Positions 31,719 to 40,048 of a stretch of 64,000 nucleotides of DNA are shown in pieces. Source of the DNA: Mesorhizobium sp. (lineage in GTDB: Bacteria > Pseudomonadota > Alphaproteobacteria > Rhizobiales > Rhizobiaceae); contig NZ_SUEG01000007.1 in the NCBI RefSeq assembly GCF_005063415.1, forward strand, positions 17,989-81,988, in the 5' to 3' direction. The notes below the pieces were generated by a model, which saw nothing but the letters and a program-made list of their open reading frames with translations, was not told where the DNA came from and made no database searches. Positions within the stretch are counted from its first letter, which is position 1; each line of letters starts with the position of its first letter. Made by a program: the position numbers and the translations under genes.

Positions 31719-32898
31719 CCATTCCTCCATCGAATGGACTGACGCGACCTGGAACCCGATCACCGGCTGCTCGATCGTCTCGCCCGGCTGCGTCCGCTGC
31801 TATGCCATGAAGCTCGCCGGCACCCGGCTGAAGCACATCGACAGCCGCAAAGGCCTGACCCGCGAGACAGCAATCGGCCCGGTCTGGACCGGCGAGGTGC
31901 GCCTTAATGAGCAATGGCTCGATCAGCCGTTGCGCTGGAAACAGCCGCGCAGAATCTTCGTCTGCGCGCATGGCGACCTGTTCGCCGAGAACGTGCCGGA
32001 CGAATGGATTGACAGGGTGTTCGCCGTCATGGCGCTGGCACCACAGCATACCTTTCAGGTGCTGACCAAGCGCGCGAAGCGCATGCGGGAGTACGTGAAC
32101 GGAACGCGTTCTTCGGTCCCATTTCTCGGCAGGATGCCCCTTGAGCGCATCCACCTCGAAGCGTCCGGCCACATGGAAGGCGATGGCGGCTTCATGGACA
32201 CGCTGAAACGCCATGGCAACGTCTACAGCCTGTATTGTTCCGTTCCCTGGCCCCTGCCGAACGTCTGGCTTGGCGTTTCCGCCGAGCGCCAGCAGGAAGC
32301 CGACGATCGCGTGCCCGAGCTGCTCGCCACGCCGGCGGCGATCCGCTTCGTCTCGGCCGAGCCGCTGCTTGGGCCGATCAGGTTTGATCGCATAGGCGAG
32401 TTTCTGGACACCTTCGAAGATTGCGGCGGCCATCCAGATCCGCATTGGCCGGCAACTTCTCAAGACGCAACTTGGTTGAACGCACTCGTCGGCAGGATGC
32501 AGGCGGAGGCGCGCGACCCTTACGGCAAGCGGCTGGGCGACATCGATGTCGGGCTTCGTCACGAGGGCGGAAAACTCGACTGGATCATCGTCGGCGGCGA
32601 GAGCGGCCAAAACGCCCGGCCGATGCATCCGGATTGGGCACGGTCAATCCGAAACCAATGCGCCGCCGCTGGCGTGCCGTTCTTCTTCAAGCAGTGGGGC
32701 GCATGGCGCGAGACTGACTGGCAGCTTTGCGCACATCCGCTGCCGGCCGGAACGATAGCGCCAGCTAAACCCTATTGGATGGGCGCTGGCTACGGCCTCG
32801 ATCGACCCAGCATGAGTTTGGAGCAGGTCGGCAAGAAAGCCGCCGGCCGGCTACTCGACGGCCGTGAACACTCAGAATTTCCAAAGGTGGCAGCATGA
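31711..32898 (+). CDS. DUF5131 (phage Gp37/Gp68) three-Cys protein
   Basis: A 395-residue protein of the phage Gp37/Gp68 family. The start (SSIEWTDATWNPITGC...SPGCVRCYAMKLA) contains the family's three Cys at 20, 27 and 30 (CX6CX2C), similar in spacing to Fe-S clusters of radical SAM enzymes. Further marks are 'GDLFAENVPDEWIDRVFAVMALAPQHTFQVLTKR', 'VWLGVSAERQQEADDRVPEL' and 'WIIVGGESGQNARPM'. Function is not established. The frequent partner gene (TcmP) is not seen next to it. Confidence 0.85.
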   Translation: MADHSSIEWTDATWNPITGCSIVSPGCVRCYAMKLAGTRLKHIDSRKGLTRETAIGPVWTGEVRLNEQWLDQPLRWKQPRRIFVCAHGDLFAENVPDEWIDRVFAVMALAPQHTFQVLTKRAKRMREYVNGTRSSVPFLGRMPLERIHLEASGHMEGDGGFMDTLKRHGNVYSLYCSVPWPLPNVWLGVSAERQQEADDRVPELLATPAAIRFVSAEPLLGPIRFDRIGEFLDTFEDCGGHPDPHWPATSQDATWLNALVGRMQAEARDPYGKRLGDIDVGLRHEGGKLDWIIVGGESGQNARPMHPDWARSIRNQCAAAGVPFFFKQWGAWRETDWQLCAHPLPAGTIAPAKPYWMGAGYGLDRPSMSLEQVGKKAAGRLLDGREHSEFPKVAA

Positions 32899-33173
32899 CC
32901 CCGGCACAGAAGGAACTCGCGCGGCATGCGCTTGGACTGAACAGGCAACGGCGATCATATCGAAACCACTTCGTCACAGGCGAAGGCGGCAACGATCATC
33001 GCGAATGGATGGCGCTCGTCGAGGCCGGCCACGCCCAGCGCCGCGCCGGCTCAGAATTAACAGGTGGTGGTGACCTATTTCGCCTCACCCGGGCCGGCGC
33101 AGAACTCGCTCTGGAAAAAAGGGAAAGCCTCGATCCCGAGGACTTTCCAAAGGTGGCGGGAGCCAGCGCATGA
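32895..33173 (+). CDS. Small hypothetical phage protein
   Basis: A 92-residue protein beginning MTPAQKELARHALGLNRQRR, a stretch common in small phage proteins ('HALGL....YRNHFVTGEG..H..W..LV..G.A'). Its C-terminus shares 'EDFPKVAGA' with the end of the upstream protein (EFPKVAA). Function unknown. Confidence 0.62.
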   Translation: MTPAQKELARHALGLNRQRRSYRNHFVTGEGGNDHREWMALVEAGHAQRRAGSELTGGGDLFRLTRAGAELALEKRESLDPEDFPKVAGASA

Positions 33174-33457
33174 GCATCAAGCATCAAGGCGTTTGCGGCG
33201 TCGTGACGGCACCGGACGGGCACGTCGTCGCCACACACTCGGATTTTGAACGCCAGGGCTACGGCGGCTTCACTCTTAAGGAGGCGCAGACCATCCGCGT
33301 CAGGGAAGGTCTCAAGCGAGCATTCCTGCGCGCATTTCTGTTCCAGGGTCTCACCAGCAAGACGAGCGGCTATTTCTGCGATCAGTTCTGGGAGAACGCC
33401 GCGCAGCATGGTTACCGCATGGAAACCTTCCCGATCGGCTACGAGGTGGCGGCATGA
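33170..33457 (+). CDS. Small hypothetical phage protein
   Basis: A 95-residue protein, four-base overlaps on both sides. The middle is helical and basic (AQTIRVREGLKRAFLRAFLFQGL), the end 'WENAAQHGYRMETFPIGYEV' is mixed. No family recognised. Confidence 0.58.
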   Translation: MSIKHQGVCGVVTAPDGHVVATHSDFERQGYGGFTLKEAQTIRVREGLKRAFLRAFLFQGLTSKTSGYFCDQFWENAAQHGYRMETFPIGYEVAA

Positions 33458-33912
33458 AAGCGCTGACAATCTGGCAGCCTTGGGCGACGTTGATCATGGC
33501 CGGCGTCAAGCCCTACGAATTTCGCGGCTGGCCGGCGCCAAAGGCGCTGCGCGGCACAAGGATCGCCATCCACGCCGGCGCCCGGCCGGTGAAGAAGGCG
33601 GAGATCGCAGACCTGATCCTGCGCCTGCGTTCGGCCGAATCGTGGTCGACGGCGTTGAAGCCGGAGGCTCTGGCCATGCTCGAGCGCTGGCATTCCAACC
33701 CGTTCGCCCTGCCGCTCGCCTCGATCCTCGGCACGGCCGTGCTCGGCGAACCGAAGCGCGCCTTTGACATCGTTTCCGAATTCGGCGCCAAGCTGAACGA
33801 CAGCGATCGCCACGAGCATAGCAACTGGGCGTGGCCGCTGACCGACATCGAGCCGCTGGAGCCGATCCAGCCCGCCAAAGGCGCGCAGGGCTTCTGGGAT
33901 TGGAGGGCATAG
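33454..33912 (+). CDS. ASCH domain protein
   Basis: A 152-residue protein whose start 'KALTIWQPWATLIMAGVKPYEFRGW' is the ASCH signature, followed by 'RGTRIAIHAG' and a C-terminal 'HSNWAWPLTDIEPLEPIQPAKGAQGFWDW'. ASCH domains are PUA-related folds that bind RNA or modified nucleic acid, or hydrolyse modified nucleosides. In a phage with methylation genes, sensing or handling of modified bases is possible but unproved. Its stop is directly followed by the next gene's TTG. Confidence 0.8.
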   Translation: MKALTIWQPWATLIMAGVKPYEFRGWPAPKALRGTRIAIHAGARPVKKAEIADLILRLRSAESWSTALKPEALAMLERWHSNPFALPLASILGTAVLGEPKRAFDIVSEFGAKLNDSDRHEHSNWAWPLTDIEPLEPIQPAKGAQGFWDWRA

Positions 33913-34128
33913 TTGGACGCCCTGCCCTACATCTATCGATGGGACCGCCAAGGCCGCAAGGGCCAGCCCTGCGCCGTGACGGCACGCAGCAAGCCATGCG
34001 CGGCATCGTTCACACTGCCGGGCTTCGGGCGGGCAAAGCCGGCGCGCTTCAACTCGGTCCGCGTTGAGTTCGCCGACGGCTACGCGATGGTCACCAGCGG
34101 CAACGCCATCCAGAAGGTGACGCGGTGA
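33913..34128 (+). CDS. Small hypothetical phage protein
   Basis: A 71-residue basic protein starting with TTG, immediately after the ASCH stop and overlapping the excisionase-like gene by four bases. 'YRWDRQGRKGQPCAV' and 'FNSVRVEFADGYAMVTSGNAI' suggest a small beta-rich protein. Function unknown. Confidence 0.55.
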   Translation: MDALPYIYRWDRQGRKGQPCAVTARSKPCAASFTLPGFGRAKPARFNSVRVEFADGYAMVTSGNAIQKVTR

Positions 34129-34520
34129 CCGACGACGACAAGCCGATTCGGCTCCAGGAAGCCTGCGACCGGTTCTTCGGTGGCAGGCTGACGCCAAAGG
34201 GGCTGCGCGCCGAGGCGCGCAAGGGGAATTTGACAATCGAGCGGATTGCAAACAAGGATTTCGTCACCCCTTCCGCAATCATGGAAATGCGCCTCAAATG
34301 CCGCGTCGGAAAAGCCCTCCCCGCATCGTCCCCCGGCTCGACCGGGACGGCGTCAAGCGGCTCGTCATCCGCGACGGGTCCGTTTACAAGCGAACGGGAT
34401 GCCTTGTTGGCGAAACTGAGAGCGCGGCGGAAAAGCTCGCGGAATACATCGGCCAAAAAAAGCAAAAGCCCGTCGTCGTCGAACGTGGTCCAGATCACAT
34501 CGCGTGCGCGGCAGCTCTAG
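34125..34520 (+). CDS. Excisionase-like DNA-binding protein
   Basis: A 131-residue protein. Residues 8-60 (IRLQEACDRFFGGRLTPKGLRAEARKGNLTIERI, then 'DFVTPSAIMEM') form a MerR/Xis-like winged helix. The rest is Ser/Lys-rich and low in complexity, and it is read out of frame with the beginning of the integrase for 223 bases. Position directly before the integrase supports a recombination directionality factor. A role as regulator alone cannot be excluded. Confidence 0.7.
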   Translation: MTDDDKPIRLQEACDRFFGGRLTPKGLRAEARKGNLTIERIANKDFVTPSAIMEMRLKCRVGKALPASSPGSTGTASSGSSSATGPFTSERDALLAKLRARRKSSRNTSAKKSKSPSSSNVVQITSRARQL

Positions 34521-35359
34521 ATTACTATCTCGCCGCCAAGCAATCCCGTGACGAAGATACCAGCCCGCTTGAGGGCCGAATCGCCTTCCTGACGCTCTTC
34601 TGGGGCGACAAGCCGCTGTCGGCGATCGACGGCGAGACCTGCCGCGAATACGCCGAAAGCCGCATCCACCAGGCGGCCGCGCGCCGCGAGCTCGAGGATC
34701 TTCGAGCCGCCGTCTACATGTTCTGCAAGGAGAAGCGGCTGAACTTCCGGCCGTATTTCGACCTTCCCGACAAGCCCGTCGCCCGCGAACGCTGGCTCAC
34801 GCGCCAGGAGGCGGCCGAGCTGCTGCGCGCAGCACTTCGCCTGCGCCGCGCCAGGCCGAAGACCTATGAGTGCCTGCCGCGCTTCATCCTGATCGGGCTC
34901 TATACCGGCACCAGGCACGCGGCGATCCTGGATCTCAACTGGAACCGCGGCCCGGCCGGCGGCTGGCCGGATCTGGACGCCGGCGTTCTCTACAGGCGTG
35001 GCGAGCGCGTGCGCGAAACGACCAAGCGCCGGCCGCCGATGCGGCTGCCGCGGCGGCTGATAGCGCATCTGAAACGGTGGCGCCGGATCGACGGCGGCAA
35101 GGGTCCGGTGATCCACGCCAAGGGCGGCGAGCCGATCGGCCTGATGCGCAAGTCGTTCGACGCCGCGCGCGTCGAGGCCAAGCTTGGCGAGGAAGTCACC
35201 CCGCACATCATGCGCCACACGCGCGCGACCTGGTTGATGCAGCGCCGCGTTCCGATCTGGGATGCTGCCGGCTCGCTCGGCATGACCGTCAAGCAGATGG
35301 AAACGACATACGGCCACCATCATCCGGACTTCCAGCAGGCTGCCGCCGATGCCTACTAA
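34298..35359 (+). CDS. int: Tyrosine site-specific integrase
   Basis: A 353-residue tyrosine recombinase that would insert and excise the prophage. The N-terminal arm-binding part is basic, the core-binding part runs from about 70 to 160, and the catalytic domain shows the first Arg (LYTGTRHAAIL), the His-x-x-Arg pair (ITPHIMRH-type sequence, here TPHIMRHTRATWLM), and the nucleophile region (METTYGHHHPDF) with the Tyr. It is the last gene of the rightward operon. Start ATG 34298 lies inside the excisionase-like gene. Confidence 0.9.
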   Translation: MPRRKSPPRIVPRLDRDGVKRLVIRDGSVYKRTGCLVGETESAAEKLAEYIGQKKQKPVVVERGPDHIACAAALDYYLAAKQSRDEDTSPLEGRIAFLTLFWGDKPLSAIDGETCREYAESRIHQAAARRELEDLRAAVYMFCKEKRLNFRPYFDLPDKPVARERWLTRQEAAELLRAALRLRRARPKTYECLPRFILIGLYTGTRHAAILDLNWNRGPAGGWPDLDAGVLYRRGERVRETTKRRPPMRLPRRLIAHLKRWRRIDGGKGPVIHAKGGEPIGLMRKSFDAARVEAKLGEEVTPHIMRHTRATWLMQRRVPIWDAAGSLGMTVKQMETTYGHHHPDFQQAAADAY

Positions 35360-35417
35360 AGCGGCCTTATGTAGGACTATCGATAAGCACGTTTACGGCA
35401 GCTTTTGTTCTCAATGC

Positions 35418-35446
35418 TTGACGGTGATCAATGTTAATACTATCAA
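35418..35446 (+). promoter_or_regulatory. Putative promoter for the 54-residue membrane protein
   Basis: TTGACG (35418-35423) and TATCAA (35441-35446) are 17 bases apart. Transcription would start at about 35453, the A of the ATG of the small gene, giving a leaderless message; no ribosome site is seen before that ATG. Confidence 0.45.
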
Positions 35447-35452
35447 TACCTA

Positions 35453-35617
35453 ATGACTGTTAATATGAAATGGCCACAGATATTATTCTTGATTGCTGTG
35501 TTTTTCACGGTATACATCACGCTTGAGGCCGTCAAGTTTCGTATCCATCCGTATGTTGCTTATGTGTTAGGCCTTTTTGTTTTGATTTATGCTGTTTCTT
35601 CATTCAGACGAAAATAA
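35453..35617 (+). CDS. Small two-helix membrane protein
   Basis: A 54-residue ORF with two likely membrane helices: ILFLIAVFFTVYITLEAV (10-27) and YVAYVLGLFVLIYAVSSF (34-51), ending in RRK. It lies in the AT-richer segment between integrase and tRNA-Val and overlaps the end of the convergent gene by 18 bases. No ribosome site precedes the ATG at 35453, so leaderless translation or the second ATG (35465) is possible. Small membrane proteins beside integrases are often exclusion or toxin-type products, but no family is recognised. Confidence 0.5.
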   Translation: MTVNMKWPQILFLIAVFFTVYITLEAVKFRIHPYVAYVLGLFVLIYAVSSFRRK

Positions 35618-36463
35618 ATCACTGATGTCGTCATCTGTTCTGATTTCAATAACATTGGAAATGTTTCGTTCGGCAATTTGCCACACACCATCCTTTTTTC
35701 TCTCTATTATCTCAACGTCTGCTAGTAAAATAATCCCACTGCGCATTTTAAGGTCGGCCTGACCTGAAAGTATGCTATTAAGAAACCTCTCATCCTTTAT
35801 GCCGGCATAGATGTTTCCATCCTTCGACAGGAAACGCCATTTGTTCCTATTGTTCTGCAAGACGGGACTAATCAACGTTAGGATCATACGCTCGGAGCGG
35901 GTGCGCGCTTCGCCATCCGGAGCATCGTCCTCATCTCCCTGACTGCGCTCGGAGAATTGCTCTCTCGGCACAACTGAGCGCGGCCTTGCGCCCTTTTCGG
36001 TGCTAACGCCGACACCCTTAATGCTCTTGTCTTTCTGAAGCTCTTTGAACACTTCCTGTACCGGCTTGGCGCCTACCTTCTTTTCGAGAAGTTCTTGGAC
36101 CTTTTCGGCTATCCGTTGCGCATCCTCCTCTGATATTGGCGTCTCGTCGGCGATAAGGTCATTTATTGCGACACCAAGTAGCGCAGAGCCTGTTTCGTTC
36201 GCGAACCAAAGCACGATGCCGAGGATAATGACCTTTCTGGTTACCGGGTCACTCACCTGTTGTTTGATGAATCGGACAACCGAATTGAGGGTGAGGCTCC
36301 CCTCGGTGCCGCTTTCAAGTTCAAGGCGGATCACGAGCGATGGATCGACGATATAGGCTATTTCCCGTACCGCATTCGCAAATGCCAAACTGGCTTTTGC
36401 CACAACCTCCAGGTCGGCGAGTTCACCCGGCGCCAAGTCTAGGTACAGATTCAGACGGTCCAT
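35600..36463 (-). CDS. Membrane-anchored hypothetical cargo protein
   Basis: A 287-residue protein from ATG 36463, with GAGAGGGGAAA as ribosome site. An N-terminal domain (MDRLNLYLDLAPGELADLEVV, 'DPSLVIRLELESGTEGSLTLN') is followed by one hydrophobic stretch (VIILGIVLWFANETGSALLGVAI, about 85-107), a charged coiled-coil (ISEEDAQRIAEKVQELLEKK), a disordered acidic linker, and a C-terminal beta-rich domain (WRFLSKDGNIYAGIKDERFL...). No known family. Its sequence is visibly AT-richer than phage and host neighbours, a sign of separate origin. It lies between integrase and the probable attachment tRNA, the usual place for cargo or defence genes. Confidence 0.75.
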   Translation of the reverse strand: MDRLNLYLDLAPGELADLEVVAKASLAFANAVREIAYIVDPSLVIRLELESGTEGSLTLNSVVRFIKQQVSDPVTRKVIILGIVLWFANETGSALLGVAINDLIADETPISEEDAQRIAEKVQELLEKKVGAKPVQEVFKELQKDKSIKGVGVSTEKGARPRSVVPREQFSERSQGDEDDAPDGEARTRSERMILTLISPVLQNNRNKWRFLSKDGNIYAGIKDERFLNSILSGQADLKMRSGIILLADVEIIERKKDGVWQIAERNISNVIEIRTDDDISDLFSSE

Positions 36464-36663
36464 GCGTTTCCCCTCTCGCATGCCGCAACAATGGAGCGAA
36501 GACGTTGATAAAATGCAACCGGCCGAAAAATGCTTGGTGCTTTTGCTACATAAGACCGTACTAAAGCGCCTCAAAACCATCGTTTCTGAGCGCATAGCTG
36601 GGCGCACCGGCCGCAGCCCGCCTTCGAGTGAAGACAGACCGCTTTGATTTTATTAAGAAAATA

Positions 36664-36739
<76 letters not shown>

Positions 36740-36956
36740 GCTCCGGGCCGGACCTTTAAGCAGTTAGGACCGGCTTCGCAAGGCCAAATGAGCGGCCAGC
36801 GGCTTGGCCGGGAGCCGGTTTCGGCAACAAAGTTCTGCTTGTCAAAAAACCTTCTGCTGTTTGCTGTTATGCTGTCCGGGTCCGCTTGACACCCGGTGGC
36901 TTACCCCTTATCCACCGCCCCAACGACGAACACGGCTGACACGTGCTCGTCCATGC

Positions 36957-37033
36957 GCGGGTGTAGCTCAGTTGGTTAGAGTGCCGGCCTGTCACGCCGG
37001 AGGTCGCGGGTTCGAGCCCCGTCACTCGCGCCA
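36957..37033 (+). tRNA. tRNA-Asp (anticodon GUC)
   Basis: A 77-base gene with acceptor GCGGGTG/CACTCGC, D-arm GTAGCTCAGTTGGTTAGAG, anticodon loop CTGTCAC (GUC), T-arm GCGGGTTCGAGCCCCGT and encoded CCA at 37031-37033. No gene is visible in the 233 bases that follow before the ribokinase stop. Confidence 0.95.
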
Positions 37034-37266
37034 TTTCTCCTTGGGGTCACGTCCCCTTGATGTCGGAGAAATGTCCACGTTGATTTGTCAAAACTATCTT
37101 CTTTCGTGACCCAGTCCAGGTTCATTGCTTTCGAAATTCTGGCATCGATCCTCATCCATCGACCTGCCAGCCTGTTGTGGTCCAGCCTGAAGACGATAAT
37201 CTCTCGGACAGGCGCCGGGTCTAACCCATTCGCTCCCGCTTACAGTCTCATCCCGCAGCGACGGCT

Positions 37267-38187
37267 TCACTCCCTGGCCAGCAGTGCCTCGACTTCCGGC
37301 AGCGCCGGCATGGACGGGGCCGTGCCTGGACGCGTCACCGAGATGCCGGCGACGGCGCAGGCGAAGCGCACCGCCTGCAGGGGTTCCATCCCCCTCGACA
37401 GCGCCGCAGCCAGGCCGCCATTGAAGGCGTCGCCCGCGCCGGTGGTCTCGATGACCGGGCCGGCGGCGACCGCCGCGACATGCTCGGAACGATCGGCCGC
37501 ATGCAGCAGCGCACCCTTTTCGCCGAGCGTCACGATGACCGTGCCAACGCCTTTCTCCAGCAGACTGTCGGCGGCACGGCGGGCATCGTCGATGGAGGAC
37601 ACCTTGATGCCGGTCAGTTCCTCGGCCTCAGTCTCGTTCGGCGTGACATAGTCGCAAAGCGTATAGATGCGGTCCGGAAGCTTTGCCGCCGGCGCCGGGT
37701 TGAGGATGGTGGTCACCCCTGCCCCGCGCGCGATCTCCAGCGCCCGCAGCGCCGCCTCGATCGGCTGTTCGAGCTGGGTGACGAAGACGCCGGCCGCGCG
37801 GATCAGCCCGGCATTTGCCTCGATGTCGGCGGGCGAGATCAGCATCGCCGCGCCGGGGCTGACGATGATGGCGTTGTTGCCGCTCGTCTCCTCAATGAAG
37901 ATATAGGCGGCACCGGTGTAGCTTTCCGGCGTGTCGATGACGGCGCTCTTCACGCCGGCCTGCGACCAGGTCTGTCTCGCCATATCGGCAAAGGGGTCGA
38001 CCCCGAGGCGGGTCAGGAAGGTGACGTCGGCGCCGAGCCGGCCGGCCGCCACCGCCTGGTTCGAACCCTTGCCGCCGGGGCCGAGCGTAAAGGACGTGCC
38101 CAGGATCGTCTCGCCCATGCGCGGCTGGCGGGCCGCGCGGTAGGCGGTGTCGGCGACGAAGACGCCCAATATGACAACAGGCTTCAT
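37267..38187 (-). CDS. rbsK: Ribokinase-like PfkB family sugar kinase
   Basis: A 306-residue kinase. The N-terminal signature GPGGKGSNQAVAAGRLGA and the C-terminal ETTGAGDAFNGGLAAAL (anion hole and catalytic Asp) identify the PfkB/ribokinase group; 'LNPAPAAKLPD' and 'VTPNETEAEELTG' are specific to ribokinase-like members. It is the last gene of a leftward unit after the ABC ATPase and a FucU/RbsD mutarotase, 25 bases downstream of the latter. The substrate may be ribose or another furanose; the FucU relative makes a fucose-like or rare sugar possible. Confidence 0.88.
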   Translation of the reverse strand: MKPVVILGVFVADTAYRAARQPRMGETILGTSFTLGPGGKGSNQAVAAGRLGADVTFLTRLGVDPFADMARQTWSQAGVKSAVIDTPESYTGAAYIFIEETSGNNAIIVSPGAAMLISPADIEANAGLIRAAGVFVTQLEQPIEAALRALEIARGAGVTTILNPAPAAKLPDRIYTLCDYVTPNETEAEELTGIKVSSIDDARRAADSLLEKGVGTVIVTLGEKGALLHAADRSEHVAAVAAGPVIETTGAGDAFNGGLAAALSRGMEPLQAVRFACAVAGISVTRPGTAPSMPALPEVEALLARE

Positions 38188-38212
38188 GACGATCGGTCTC
38201 GCCGGCATGCCG

Positions 38213-38665
38213 CTACTCCGCATCCGGTGGCACGACGCCCTTGCGGAAGGCAAAACAGCCATAGAAGCGGCGCTCGCCGGTCTGGATGACGCAATAGGCC
38301 TTCTTGGCGCGTTCGTAGAAGGCGTAGCGCTCTACCGAGATCATCGGCCAGGCCTTGCCCTCGGCGGCATCGATCTCTTTTTGCACTTCCTGCTGCACGG
38401 CGGGAATCTCGTCCGGCCTGCCGACGATCTCCATGCGCGCGGCGGCATCGTCGACGAAGGTGTCCAGCGGATAGAGCGAAAGCACCGCTTTGACCACGTC
38501 GGCCGCCGACGCATCGATGCGCAGCAGCCGGCCAAGCACAGTCTGGCGCGCCACCGAATCGGACGGGAAATTAGTGTCGGCGATAATCAGATCGTCGCCG
38601 TGTCCCATCGCCCGCAGCGCCTGCAGCACATCGGCATTGAGCAGCGGATTGATTCCTTTGAGCAT
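38213..38665 (-). CDS. RbsD/FucU family sugar mutarotase
   Basis: A 150-residue protein that interconverts sugar anomers. The start 'MLKGINPLLNADVLQALRAMGHGDDLIIADTNFPS' (given in part; catalytic His in GHGDD) is typical of FucU. The C-terminal 'YAFYERAKKAYCVIQTGERRFYGCFAFRKG' is the conserved FucU end. It follows the ABC ATPase gene after 31 bases and precedes the kinase. Within the pathway it would speed delivery of the correct anomer to the kinase or dehydrogenase. Confidence 0.88.
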   Translation of the reverse strand: MLKGINPLLNADVLQALRAMGHGDDLIIADTNFPSDSVARQTVLGRLLRIDASAADVVKAVLSLYPLDTFVDDAAARMEIVGRPDEIPAVQQEVQKEIDAAEGKAWPMISVERYAFYERAKKAYCVIQTGERRFYGCFAFRKGVVPPDAE

Positions 38666-38696
38666 GGTATTCCTCGCGAAGTTTGCTGGGGCGAAA

Positions 38697-39755
<1,059 letters not shown>

Positions 39756-39839
39756 CATTCCCCCTTCATTTGCCGTGAAGCTAAACAACGCAAACGGCGA
39801 GGGCAAGTCGGTCTCTTATAGATAAAAAACCCATTCACG

Positions 39840-39868
39840 TTGACACCGCACTTCGTTGTGCGAATAGT
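39840..39868 (+). promoter_or_regulatory. Promoter with embedded palindromic operator for sugar uptake
   Basis: The 290-base divergent gap contains TTGACA (39840-39845) with AATAGT 17 bases later. CGCAC-N6-GTGCG (39847-39862) fills the spacer, and it overlaps a second symmetry (TTCG-N5-CGAA, 39852-39864). This looks like a repressor site that controls the binding-protein operon; no regulator gene for it is next to it in the window. Confidence 0.5.
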
Positions 39869-40048
39869 GACAACTGCCCGGTTTATGACCCTGTTCCGGG
39901 CGCACCGGTACGCTTGTCCGGTACTGAATGCCAAGCGTCGCGGGAGGGAGAATTCGGGCCGCTATTTACGGGAGTCGCTGTCGTTGGGGACATAATCGGC
40001 GCTCCACTATCTGAACCAATTCACAATTGACCTTCTGGGAGGAACGAG

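Noticed and set aside
36804-37109. Plus-strand frame of 101 codons around tRNA-Asp
   Set aside because: It runs through the tRNA gene and has no conserved features.
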